A DNA stretch of 14,641 nucleotides, taken from the NCBI GenBank assembly GCA_021782295.1, contig JAJXVC010000020.1, positions 1 to 14,641 on the forward strand, written 5' to 3'. Positions 7,321-14,499 of the stretch are shown here, piece after piece. A program made the translations under genes and the position numbers. The notes below the pieces were generated by a model. The model saw nothing but the letters and a program-made list of their open reading frames with translations. It made no database searches and was not told the DNA's origin. Every line of letters starts with the position of its first letter. Position 1 is the first letter of the stretch. This stretch comes from a bacterium. Lineage in GTDB: Bacteria > Eremiobacterota > Eremiobacteria > Baltobacterales > Baltobacteraceae.

Positions 7321-7896
7321 TTACCGCGGCGGGTTGTAGCCCCCGCCGTTGCCGATGCCGCCGGTGCCGGCACCGATACCACCCGGGACGGGGCTCAGCG
7401 AGTCGAAGAATTTCTCTTTCGGGCGATAGGACGCGGTGAAAACGACGCGCTTTCCATCGGCTTTCGTCATCATCCCGACCATATCGGTCGTGCCGTTTAA
7501 CTGCGACTCAAAGCGCATCACTTTGCCGTCGGCGAGGGTCACGACAACGACCATGTTTTCACCGGAGACGCTACCGGCGAGCCGCGATTTTTTACCATGC
7601 GGGCTCAGATAGGTTCCTCCGAGCGCATCACCGTGTTGATGCATGCTGAAGTGCGCGTAAATCGTCTTGTTGGGATATTGAATTTGTATTTCCCAGACGC
7701 CGCTGATGCCGATCCGTTTTGGCGGCGGCGGCTTCGGAGTCGGCTTGACGACCGGCTTCGCTGCCGGTTTTACCGGTGCGGGGGTCGCCATCGCCATCGG
7801 CGATGCCGTCGGGGGGGCTTGCTGGGCCTGCGCTACAGCGGGCACAGCGAGAAGGGCTGCGAGCGCGCAGCCGAGGGCAGAACGTAGTGGCTTCAC
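7321..7896 (-). CDS. Exported protein of unknown function with Pro/Lys-rich linker
   Basis: I do not recognise this 191-residue protein. It starts at GTG 7896, overlapping the upstream stop by 4 bases (GTGA). The N-terminus is a classical signal peptide, with basic residues at Lys2 and Arg5, a hydrophobic core at about 8-20, and AVAQA as a likely signal peptidase I site near residue 24. A proline/alanine/lysine-rich linker (about 30-60) leads to a compact domain (about 62-165). That domain has alternating hydrophobic strands, starting with ISGVWEIQIQYP and including GGTYLSP and SGENMVVVVTL, suggesting a small beta-barrel or sandwich. The tail is glycine-rich, ending near GGGYNPPR. It is probably periplasmic or cell-surface. 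Its promoter probably lies upstream of the 8441 start. Confidence 0.82.
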   Translation of the reverse strand: MKPLRSALGCALAALLAVPAVAQAQQAPPTASPMAMATPAPVKPAAKPVVKPTPKPPPPKRIGISGVWEIQIQYPNKTIYAHFSMHQHGDALGGTYLSPHGKKSRLAGSVSGENMVVVVTLADGKVMRFESQLNGTTDMVGMMTKADGKRVVFTASYRPKEKFFDSLSPVPGGIGAGTGGIGNGGGYNPPR

Positions 7897-8441
7897 GACG
7901 GCGTGCTTCGCGGTTGCGGCGTCGGTGACCCTGCGGGCGACGGTTCGCTTGGCTGACGACGCGGCTCGTTACCGGGGATGCCGATTCGCCGACCGATCGT
8001 CGGCGCGGGCATGCCCGAGGCGGCGATGACGGCGTGAATCGCGGTGGAGATTTCGCGGGCTTGCGCGCTATCGAGCGGACAGGTGATATCGGGAGAACGC
8101 CATCCGTGCCAGAGCGCAAAAATGCTGTGCCCGAAGGAGGCCGACTTCATGCAAGGCACGCCGCGAACGTGCTGCGCTCTTCCTTTGGCGAGCGACGCAA
8201 GAAAGCGCCGCGCGATGCCCTGCGCGACCGTGAAGGTGTGTTCGGGCGCTGCAGGCTGCCCTATCCGGGGCGTCGGCCGCCACCATCCGGTGCCGTCGGA
8301 TCGGAGAGCGATCGTGTACCCCGGCGCGTTGGTCGAGCCGGTGTCGACGATCCGCGCGCCGTCGAGGCGACAGGGGGCCGCAGCGATCGTCAGCAGCGCC
8401 ACCGCAGCGATCGTGAGGGGGAATCGAAATCGGTTGTGCAT
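7893..8441 (-). CDS. Exported protein of unknown function
   Basis: This 182-residue protein is not recognised. The N-terminus (MHNRFRFPLTIAAVALLTIAAAP) is a signal peptide with Arg4 and Arg6 before a hydrophobic stretch. The following Cys24 is preceded by proline, so a lipobox is unlikely. The mature part has a Gly/Trp-containing region (GTGWWRPTPRIG), an amphipathic segment (ARRFLASLAKGRA) and two cysteines, in VPCMKS and DITCPL, that could form a disulfide. A low-complexity Pro/Ser/Arg tail closes the protein. The ATG at 8441 has no clear Shine-Dalgarno. Its stop overlaps the next gene's GTG start, so the two exported proteins are likely made together. They may act at the same envelope site, but nothing in the sequence names a reaction. 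Confidence 0.78.
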   Translation of the reverse strand: MHNRFRFPLTIAAVALLTIAAAPCRLDGARIVDTGSTNAPGYTIALRSDGTGWWRPTPRIGQPAAPEHTFTVAQGIARRFLASLAKGRAQHVRGVPCMKSASFGHSIFALWHGWRSPDITCPLDSAQAREISTAIHAVIAASGMPAPTIGRRIGIPGNEPRRQPSEPSPAGSPTPQPRSTPS

Positions 8442-8557
8442 GTTCGAAAAACGCTCGCTAGGTGAAAAGTGTCACAGGAATTGCAGCGGGATCGTTGATA
8501 GATGGCGGGGGCAAAACCCCATATTGCTGCTCCTCCTCGAGAGAGGTCTATAAACAC
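8442..8557. promoter_or_regulatory. Divergent control region between secreted-protein pair and lipoprotein/S53 pair
   Basis: These 116 bases separate two outward-facing two-gene units. They contain a small possible hairpin, GGGG/CCCC at 8508-8520, around a CAAAA loop. A TATAAA at 8549-8554 lies too close to the GTG at 8558 to be an ordinary -10. No convincing promoter pair is seen on either strand. Confidence 0.4.
8541..8546 (+). promoter_or_regulatory. Ribosome binding site deciding the lipoprotein start
   Basis: GAGAGG lies 11 bases before the GTG at 8558. This start keeps Lys2 ahead of the hydrophobic signal core. The longer open frame from 8462 gives an N-terminus unsuitable for a signal peptide, and the ATG at 8573 would lose the positive charge. 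Confidence 0.5.
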
Positions 8558-9931
8558 GTGAAAATACCTGCGATGCTCCTTGGAGCGCTCGCTACTGCTG
8601 CGCTTTTAGCGGCATGCGGTGGCGGCGGTGCTCCCGCCCTGCCGACGAATCCCCCGCCGGTCGGCGGCCCCGGAAATCCGGCCGTCTCGAGTTCGGCTCG
8701 CCCCGCCGCGGTCGGCGATACCTTTGCGTTCTCGGGTAGTTCCCTTGAGAGCGACGTTTTTACATATCCGGTCGCAAGCCCATTCCCAAATACCTCCACC
8801 GCCGCGAAGGTGAGCGAAAACGTCGTCGTGACGGCGAGCGCGGATCCGCTCGGCGTCGGTGGAACCGATTTTCATACGACGATTACCACCGTTGGTACGA
8901 CGGCGACGCACGTCACCACCGGCGATTCGTATTATTCAACGATCGGCGCAGGTAGCAACACGAATTTCGTGCTGAATGCGCAGCAGAGCGTCGACGACAG
9001 CAAAAACACCTTTGCCTGGAGCTATAGCACGCCGCAGATTCTCGACATGCTGCCGGAGACTTCCGGTAACGCGTGGACGAACTCGCCCGCCGGCCTGTAC
9101 AAAGAAGTCGATGCCGACGGCTCGACGATCGTACGCACGACGAACGCCGACGGCACCTATACCGAGACGGATACCTACCCGTCAGGCACTTCGCCGTCGA
9201 TGCATTTCGTCGTCGCACCCGACGGATCGGGAACGTGGTCGTTCTCGTATTTCGGAGTACCCTATATCTTTTCGTTTTCGGCGCCGAGCGCAGGAGCGAT
9301 CTCCGTGTCGTACATAAGCCCGACGCCCGCTCCATCTCCGGGTGCGATTGGTACGCCGCCGCCGAACCCACCGGTACTCTACGCGACCCCGGTGGCATGG
9401 TTCTCACCCTCGCCGAAACTCTATCAAGAGAACGATGCGGTGAGCACCGGCGTCACCTATCCGGCTGCATGCGCCGTTCCGAGTACGTTCGGTGCGAACG
9501 GAAATTCGATCGTCCAGACAATTACGAAAATCGATCCGATTCTCGGACTCGATGAGGTAACGACCACGACGACCTTCACCGCACAGGGATTCGGACCGGT
9601 CTGCGTGACGATGAACGATGTGCAGACCTATTACTATAACCTTCTCAGCGACACGTTTGCGTCGGCCGGTTTCGGCAATTTCGTCGGAACACCGCAAGTC
9701 ACGAAAACCTATACGCAGACGCTGACGCTGCAACCGACGGGAACCTCGATTCAGAGCGATGCTCGCTCGACGAAGAGCGTTACGGTCGCGCCGATTTCGA
9801 CGCCGATCTTCGCCGCCGATCGCACGGCATTCCAGATACACATCGCTCGCGAACGGGCGCAGGCGCGGACGGCGCTCGTAAAGATGATCCTGCGCATTGC
9901 TCCTACGCTCTCTATCGGAGGTAACCGCTGA
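8558..9931 (+). CDS. Lipoprotein of unknown function
   Basis: This 457-residue protein is not recognised. The N-terminus has Lys2, a hydrophobic core and the lipobox LLAAC with Cys20 as the lipidated residue, followed by GGGG and a proline-rich spacer (about 25-50). The mature part is rich in Thr, Ser, Tyr and Val in alternating strand-like patterns, suggesting beta structure. It appears as two blocks (about 50-250 and 275-415) joined by a Pro-rich linker (253-272). The second block has two cysteines, Cys305 and Cys349, that could pair. The last 40 residues become basic and helical-looking. The stop codon overlaps the S53 peptidase start by one base (TGATG), so the two are probably co-expressed. 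A substrate, adaptor or maturation partner of the peptidase is possible, but this is inference from position only. Confidence 0.82.
   Translation: MKIPAMLLGALATAALLAACGGGGAPALPTNPPPVGGPGNPAVSSSARPAAVGDTFAFSGSSLESDVFTYPVASPFPNTSTAAKVSENVVVTASADPLGVGGTDFHTTITTVGTTATHVTTGDSYYSTIGAGSNTNFVLNAQQSVDDSKNTFAWSYSTPQILDMLPETSGNAWTNSPAGLYKEVDADGSTIVRTTNADGTYTETDTYPSGTSPSMHFVVAPDGSGTWSFSYFGVPYIFSFSAPSAGAISVSYISPTPAPSPGAIGTPPPNPPVLYATPVAWFSPSPKLYQENDAVSTGVTYPAACAVPSTFGANGNSIVQTITKIDPILGLDEVTTTTTFTAQGFGPVCVTMNDVQTYYYNLLSDTFASAGFGNFVGTPQVTKTYTQTLTLQPTGTSIQSDARSTKSVTVAPISTPIFAADRTAFQIHIARERAQARTALVKMILRIAPTLSIGGNR
9917..9921 (+). promoter_or_regulatory. Ribosome binding site for the S53 peptidase
   Basis: GGAGG is located inside the end of the preceding lipoprotein gene, 9 bases before the ATG at 9931. 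It is one of the few strong Shine-Dalgarno sequences in the window. The peptidase can therefore be initiated independently, as well as by coupling to the upstream stop. Confidence 0.7.
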
Positions 9932-12039
9932 TGTTTCGCATGCAGCGCATTCATACGGCAGCCGCAGCATTCATCGCGGCATCATTACTCGCGGCCTGCG
10001 GCGGCGGTGGCGCTGGGTCGGGGCTCCCCTCGACCAACGGCGGCGGCAACCTTCCGCCGATGACGTCAACGGGTCCGTCGTCGTTTCGCTGGGGGCAGCG
10101 AGTGCTGCAGCGGGCAACCTATATCGGCCCGCTTACCAAAGCGGTTCCGATGGCGATGCTCGCACAACCGCAGTTGCAGAATGAAGCCGGACTGGTATCC
10201 TACGCGCAACAAGCGAGCACGCCGGGAAGTCCGAATTATCGGCACTTTCTTAGCCCGCAACAGATCGGGCAATTCTACGGTGCCGCGCCCGCTAATCAAG
10301 CGCGGGTAGCCGCGTACTTCCAGCAGTACGGCATCGGCGTCGGGTCGTGGCCGCAGGGTCTTGCACTCTCGCTCGTAGGTAGCAGCACGCAATTCACCGC
10401 TGCGCTCGGCGTCAAGTTCGGCTATTACCAATACGGGAAAGAGCGCTTCATCGCGCCGATCGGAACTCCACGCGTCAACGGCAGCATTCCGATCGCCGCG
10501 CTCAATGCGCTCGTGCCGATCGCCTCGCAGGTGCACGATTACCTCATCCGTCCCTCGGCGGGGAGTTTCGGGCCCGGGCTCTCGCCGCAGCAGGTCGCGC
10601 GCGCCTTCGATTTTTCCGGCGCCTATAACGCCGGGCTCACCGGCAATGGTATTGGCCTCGGCATCATTGGCACCGGGCCGATCGACCCGAACGATGTTCC
10701 GTACTACGGAGCGGCCTTTCACACGCGGGTCGCAACGGTCAGCCTGATTCCGAGCTCGCCGCTCTTCGTGAATCCGAATGCGCTCACGATGTTCCTCGGC
10801 CCGGGCATGCCCGTGACGGGCTTCACCCTGCCCCCGCCGGTGACGACGCCGCTCTCAGCGAATTTTCAGAGCTGCTTCGCTTCGGGATCCGGCGTTCCGA
10901 ATTATCAAGTCTGTAATCTTGAGGACGGCGAAGCGCAACTCGACACCGAGACCACTGCGAGCCTCGCCCCCGGCGTGAACGAGAACTTCTATCTTGCCTA
11001 TTACTCGATCTGCTACAACCCCACGACGGGCGCAATCGATCCGGCGAATGCCGGGGTGACGAGCTGCCCGAGCGGCGAGACGCTCGGCGACTACGAAGGC
11101 CTTCCATACCTCGCCGACTTCGAGATCGAGCAGGCAATCGCCGACAATCGCTCCGACGTTCTGAGCCTCAGTTACGGTGGCGGCGAGACGGGTTTCGGCT
11201 CCGCGTACGTCGGGCCGGGTGGAACCGGGCTTGGCCCCGCGGAGTTTGCGGCGCTCGCGGCGGAGGGGATCGCGGTCTTCGTCTCCTCCGGCGATAACGG
11301 AAATGCCGACTGTGCGGATCCCGCTGCGGGCTACTACCCGACGAACCCCTGCGTCTCGTACCCGGCAACCGATGCCAACGTCGTTGCGGTCGGTGGCGTG
11401 AACCTCCCGGTCGACGCCGCCGGCAATCTCCAAGGCCAGATCGCGGCGTGGGCCGATCAAACGACGCTCGGCGGATACGGAGACTTCGGCAACGACGTCG
11501 GCTCCGGCGGCGGCGTCTCGGTGCTGATACCGGCACCAGCGTGGCAGGCCGGACTCACGCTGACCGGTGGAAATCCGCAGCTTGGCGGCTTCCGCGGCAT
11601 TCCGGATATCTCGATGGATGCCGACCCGCTCAGCGGCCAGGGAATCGGCATGTACATCGCCGAGGGTGGCCCGATTGGCGCCTTCGGCGGAACCTCGATG
11701 TCGGCGCCGCAGGCCGCAGCGCAGTGGGCGCTCGTCCTTCAGGCGTGCAAGCAGTCGGCGACCTGCGGGAACGGCTCGACCGGCCCCTACAGCTATCGCT
11801 TGGGGAACCCGGCCCCGCTCTTCTATCAGATCGCTTCCTCGCGGGCGAACTACGCCTCGGTCTTCGACGACGTGCAGTACGGCGAGAACGAGGCGAACCA
11901 GAACGGCGGCGGCGGGCCGCCGGGGCCGCCGATCACCGGCTGCTGCTTCTCGACCCCGGGATACGATCTCGTTACTGGGCTCGGCGTCCCGATGACGGGG
12001 CGGCTCATCACCGCGGTTACACAAACCCCGGTCAACTAG
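9931..12039 (+). CDS. Lipid-anchored S53 family serine-carboxyl peptidase (sedolisin/kumamolisin type)
   Basis: This 702-residue protein has a lipoprotein signal peptide (LLAAC, Cys23). A pro-kumamolisin activation domain follows (about 50-205, including the SPNYRHFLSPQQ signature at 100-111), then an S53 catalytic domain (about 218-700). The catalytic set is visible: Glu334 and Asp338 in GEAQLDTETTAS, the oxyanion-hole Asp455 in VSSGDNG, and Ser589 in GGTSMSAPQ. The C-terminal calcium-site elements FDDV (645-648) and GYDLVTGLGVP (677-687) are also present. Family members are endopeptidases, often acid-active, that self-process to remove the propeptide. Between Asp646 and the GYD motif lies a Gly/Pro-rich insert ending in Cys-Cys (658-672). 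Several paired cysteines suggest disulfides outside the cytoplasm. Start ATG 9931 has a GGAGG site. Nearby housekeeping genes do not indicate its substrate. Confidence 0.95.
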   Translation: MFRMQRIHTAAAAFIAASLLAACGGGGAGSGLPSTNGGGNLPPMTSTGPSSFRWGQRVLQRATYIGPLTKAVPMAMLAQPQLQNEAGLVSYAQQASTPGSPNYRHFLSPQQIGQFYGAAPANQARVAAYFQQYGIGVGSWPQGLALSLVGSSTQFTAALGVKFGYYQYGKERFIAPIGTPRVNGSIPIAALNALVPIASQVHDYLIRPSAGSFGPGLSPQQVARAFDFSGAYNAGLTGNGIGLGIIGTGPIDPNDVPYYGAAFHTRVATVSLIPSSPLFVNPNALTMFLGPGMPVTGFTLPPPVTTPLSANFQSCFASGSGVPNYQVCNLEDGEAQLDTETTASLAPGVNENFYLAYYSICYNPTTGAIDPANAGVTSCPSGETLGDYEGLPYLADFEIEQAIADNRSDVLSLSYGGGETGFGSAYVGPGGTGLGPAEFAALAAEGIAVFVSSGDNGNADCADPAAGYYPTNPCVSYPATDANVVAVGGVNLPVDAAGNLQGQIAAWADQTTLGGYGDFGNDVGSGGGVSVLIPAPAWQAGLTLTGGNPQLGGFRGIPDISMDADPLSGQGIGMYIAEGGPIGAFGGTSMSAPQAAAQWALVLQACKQSATCGNGSTGPYSYRLGNPAPLFYQIASSRANYASVFDDVQYGENEANQNGGGGPPGPPITGCCFSTPGYDLVTGLGVPMTGRLITAVTQTPVN

Positions 12040-12069
12040 GGGCTTCCCCCACTCTGGGGGGGTAGGGGG
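12039..12069 (+). repeat. G/C-tract cluster with alternative hairpin pairings after the S53 gene
   Basis: One C5 tract (12046-12050) can pair with a G4 tract before it (12039-12042), with G7 after a 5-base loop (12056-12062) or with G5 further on (12065-12069). The pairings exclude one another. It lies between the peptidase stop and a longer hairpin, and may act with it at the transcript end. Confidence 0.45.
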
Positions 12070-12072
12070 AGA

Positions 12073-12108
12073 GCAAGAGACCTCAGGGATGCCTCTGAGG
12101 TCTCTTGC
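12073..12108. terminator. Strong 14-bp perfect hairpin between S53 gene and rpmE (no T-tract)
   Basis: Arms GCAAGAGACCTCAG (12073-12086) and CTGAGGTCTCTTGC (12095-12108) are perfect reverse complements. A further G-T and G-C pair closes an ATGC loop. No T-run follows on either strand, so it is not a textbook intrinsic terminator. It could be an RNA 3'-end stabiliser, a factor-assisted terminator for the peptidase transcript, or a regulatory element for rpmE, whose start is 24 bases beyond it. Confidence 0.6.
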
Positions 12109-12114
12109 ATGGGC

Positions 12115-12123
12115 TGCTATACT
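12115..12123 (+). promoter_or_regulatory. Candidate extended -10 promoter for rpmE
   Basis: TGCTATACT matches an extended -10 (TGnTATAAT) in all but one core base. No -35 is visible, since that position falls in the hairpin arm. Transcription would begin near 12130, giving an almost leaderless mRNA for the GTG at 12133. Confidence 0.35.
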
Positions 12124-12132
12124 ACGAGGGCT

Positions 12133-12405
12133 GTGAAACCTAAGATTCATCCCACCTGGTACCCCGACGCGCAGGTCCATTGCGCGTGCGGCAGTACGTT
12201 TACGACCGGCTCGACGCATCAGAAGATCAGCGTCGAGATCTGCTCCGCTTGCCATCCGCTCTTCACCGGTCAGCAGAAGCTGATCGATACCGCCGGACGC
12301 GTCGACAAGTTCAACCAACGCGCTGCCGCTGCAGAGCAGAAGAAGGCCGAAGCCGCCGCACGCAAGGCTGCGCGCGAGTCGAAGAGCTCCGCCACCTCCG
12401 CTTAG
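12133..12405 (+). CDS. rpmE: 50S ribosomal protein L31 (zinc-binding form)
   Basis: This 90-residue protein has the L31 signature: [12 protein letters not shown] at the N-terminus, [12 protein letters not shown] (17-28), [15 protein letters not shown] (35-49) and the RVDKFNQR end (56-63). Cys17, Cys19, Cys37 and Cys40 give the metal-binding set of the cysteine-containing (C+) L31 type. The GTG at 12133 yields the standard N-terminus. An in-frame ATG at 12109 would add eight unusual residues and starts directly at the hairpin, so it is less likely. An Ala/Lys-rich tail of about 25 residues follows the conserved domain. It probably contacts rRNA by charge, which is inference. It sits at the large-subunit surface near the central protuberance, next to RF1, a common gene neighbour. 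Confidence 0.95.
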   Translation: MKPKIHPTWYPDAQVHCACGSTFTTGSTHQKISVEICSACHPLFTGQQKLIDTAGRVDKFNQRAAAAEQKKAEAAARKAARESKSSATSA

Positions 12406-12421
12406 CGCTGCAAACGAAACG

Positions 12422-12456
12422 CAAGCGAGCCGCCTCCGCGGCTCGCTTTTGATTTT
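12422..12456 (+). terminator. Intrinsic terminator of rpmE, ending next to the prfA start
   Basis: Arms AGCGAGCCGC (12424-12433) and GCGGCTCGCT (12438-12447) pair perfectly around a CTCC loop. Flanking A-T pairs extend the stem, and an interrupted T-tract follows (12447-12450 and 12453-12457). Its end is within about 5 bases of the prfA ATG at 12461. It may be a partial terminator or attenuator rather than an operon boundary. Confidence 0.85.
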
Positions 12457-12460
12457 TGCC

Positions 12461-13579
12461 ATGGCCGAACTCAACGAGGGAATGGTCGAACGGCTGCGCA
12501 CTGCGGCGCGGCGTTTCGATGAAGTCGAACGCGAGCTGGGAAACCCAAGCGGCTCGTTCGATCAAGCGCGCTTCACCGCGCTCTCGAAAGAGCGCGCGAC
12601 CTTGGAGCCGACGGTCGCTGCGTTTCGTCGGCGAGAGCGTTTGGAAAGCGAGTTGAGCGAGGCGACGGTGCTCGCTCGTTCCGCCGGGGATGCCGATCTC
12701 CGCGCGCTCGCCGATGAAGAGATCGGCTCGTTGCGCGAACAGCTCTCCGCGCTCGAAGGCGAGATTCAAGAATTGATGCTTCCGCGTGACCCGGATGACG
12801 ATCGCGACGTCTTTATCGAGATTCGCGGCGGTGCGGGCGGCGACGAGGCCGCGATCTTCGCCGGAGATCTTGCGCGTATGTACATGCGCTATGCGGAATC
12901 GCATCGCATGAAGGTCGAGTTGCTCTCCGAGAGCGGAAGCGATGCCGGCGGTTACAAAGAGATCGTTTTTTCGGTGAAGGGAGCCGGGGCGTACCGGCGC
13001 TTCAAATATGAGTCGGGCGTGCATCGGGTGCAGCGCGTCCCGCAGACCGAGAGCCAAGGGCGCATTCACACCTCGACGGCGACGGTCGCGGTTTTGCCGC
13101 AGATCGATGACGATGTCAACGTGGATATTCGCCCATCCGATCTGCAGATCGATACCTACAAATCGAGCGGTGCCGGCGGGCAGTACGTCAACAAGACCGA
13201 GTCGGCGATTCGTATCACGCATCTTCCGACAGGGGTCGTGGTCGCCTCGCAACAGGAGCGTTCGCAGATCCAAAATCGCGAAAAAGCGATGCAGATGCTC
13301 CGCTCGACGCTCTACGAACGGAAACGCCGCGAGCAAGAAGAGGCGCTTGGATCGATTCGGCGCAGCCAGGTCGGCACCGGCGATCGTTCGGAGAAGATCC
13401 GCACCTATAACTATCCGCAGGATCGGATCACCGACCATCGCGTGAACGAGAACTTCGGAAATCTGCGCGGCGTGCTCGACGGCGACATGGATCGCCTCGT
13501 CGATGCGCTGTTGCAGGACGAACGCGCTCGACTTCTGGCGGGGAGTGAGGCACGCTTGCCGAACGCAGGGGATCGATGA
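12461..13579 (+). CDS. prfA: Peptide chain release factor 1
   Basis: This 372-residue protein is RF1, which reads UAA and UAG stops and triggers peptide release on the ribosome. Landmarks are IEIRGGAGGDEAAIFAGDL (119-137), RVPQTESQGRIHTSTATVAV (192-211) and SSGAGGQYVNKTESAIR (235-251), with the catalytic GGQ at 239-241. Pro194-Gln-Thr196 fits the PxT stop-codon motif of RF1; RF2 has SPF. Length is normal for the family (about 355-360, plus a few at the N-terminus). Start choice is uncertain. ATG 12461 has no Shine-Dalgarno and follows the rpmE terminator directly. ATG 12482, seven codons in, has GAGGG just before it (too close) and aligns well with shorter homologues. The stop overlaps prmC by 4 bases, as RF1 and its methyltransferase usually adjoin. 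Confidence 0.96.
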   Translation: MAELNEGMVERLRTAARRFDEVERELGNPSGSFDQARFTALSKERATLEPTVAAFRRRERLESELSEATVLARSAGDADLRALADEEIGSLREQLSALEGEIQELMLPRDPDDDRDVFIEIRGGAGGDEAAIFAGDLARMYMRYAESHRMKVELLSESGSDAGGYKEIVFSVKGAGAYRRFKYESGVHRVQRVPQTESQGRIHTSTATVAVLPQIDDDVNVDIRPSDLQIDTYKSSGAGGQYVNKTESAIRITHLPTGVVVASQQERSQIQNREKAMQMLRSTLYERKRREQEEALGSIRRSQVGTGDRSEKIRTYNYPQDRITDHRVNENFGNLRGVLDGDMDRLVDALLQDERARLLAGSEARLPNAGDR

Positions 13580-14466
13580 GTAGCTCGGGGTATCGTCCGC
13601 AAAGCGTCTCCGAGGTGCTGGCGCGCGGCATTGTGTCGCTGGCGAAGTACATCGAGTCGCCGCGTACCGATGCCCAACTGCTGCTCAGCAGCGTACTCGG
13701 GCGCGACCGCGCGTGGCTCGTGGCGCACAGCGACAGTTTTCTCTCGCGTCCGCAGAGCGAACGCTTCGGCGAACTCTGCGAGAAACGCGCGACCGGGATG
13801 CCGATTGCCTACATCGTCGGCACGGCGGGTTTTTACGGGCGCGAGTTCGTCGTCAACGACAAAGTCTTAGTTCCGCGGCCCGAGAGCGAGGTGCTCGTCG
13901 ACGATCTTCTCGCCTATCTTCGTACGCGGCTCGATCCCGCATTCCCCAAGCAGTTACTGACCGTTCTCGATATCGGCACCGGCAGCGGTGCGATCGCGTG
14001 TACGCTCGCGGCGGAGCTTGCGGCGGTCACCGTCGAAGGCGTTGACATTTCACTCGCCGCGCTCAAAGTCGCCGAGCATAACGCGCGCCGTTTCAACGTT
14101 TTTGCGAAGTGTAAATTCCGCTTCGGCGACCTTGCATCGGGAATCGGCGATCGGCACTTCGATGCGATCGTCGCAAACCTGCCGTATATTCCCAGCGGTG
14201 CGATTCCCAAGCGCCCCGATCCGCTCTCGTTTGAGCCGCAGGAGGCGCTCGACGGCGGCCCCGACGGGCTCTCGCTCTACCGTCGCCTGCTGCCGACGCT
14301 GCCGCCGCTCCTCAAGCCTGGGGCGCTCGTGCTGCTGGAAGCGGCGCCGCCGACGATCTCCGGCCTCCTCGATATCGCGCGCGCGAGCTTTCCCAACGAC
14401 GAGATCGCCGTCGTTCGGGATCTCGCCGGCCTCGAGCGCTACGTGCGCGTACTCACCGCAAAGTAG
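13576..14466 (+). CDS. prmC: Release factor glutamine methyltransferase
   Basis: This 296-residue protein is the PrmC/HemK enzyme that methylates the GGQ glutamine of release factors using S-adenosylmethionine. An N-terminal helical substrate-binding domain (about 10-75) precedes a Rossmann methyltransferase domain. Motifs are VLVPRPESE (97-105), [11 protein letters not shown] (131-141, SAM binding), VDISLAAL (156-163) and [14 protein letters not shown] (219-232). The catalytic tetrad reads Asn201-Leu-Pro-Tyr204 instead of the canonical NPPY. Asn and Tyr are kept, so activity is still expected. ATG 13576 overlaps the prfA stop (ATGA), giving coupled synthesis of the enzyme with its substrate, RF1. 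Confidence 0.95.
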   Translation: MSSSGYRPQSVSEVLARGIVSLAKYIESPRTDAQLLLSSVLGRDRAWLVAHSDSFLSRPQSERFGELCEKRATGMPIAYIVGTAGFYGREFVVNDKVLVPRPESEVLVDDLLAYLRTRLDPAFPKQLLTVLDIGTGSGAIACTLAAELAAVTVEGVDISLAALKVAEHNARRFNVFAKCKFRFGDLASGIGDRHFDAIVANLPYIPSGAIPKRPDPLSFEPQEALDGGPDGLSLYRRLLPTLPPLLKPGALVLLEAAPPTISGLLDIARASFPNDEIAVVRDLAGLERYVRVLTAK

Positions 14467-14499
14467 CACCTCGCACCGCGTTGGGCGTGGGTCGTCGAA

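Noticed and set aside
8549..8554. TATAAA as -10 box for the lipoprotein gene
   Set aside because: The transcript would start at or inside the GTG start codon and would lose the GAGAGG ribosome site, and no matching -35 is visible.
12109..12132. ATG 12109 as the rpmE start
   Set aside because: It adds eight residues not seen in L31, begins at the hairpin base and has no Shine-Dalgarno; GTG 12133 gives the standard N-terminus.
10855..12501. 548-codon minus-strand open frame
   Set aside because: It is antisense to the S53 gene and rpmE and crosses two hairpins; its composition is that of a high-GC shadow frame, and the plus strand has all catalytic motifs.
12311..13438. 375-codon minus-strand open frame
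   Set aside because: Shadow of prfA; the plus-strand frame carries the GGQ and PxT motifs.
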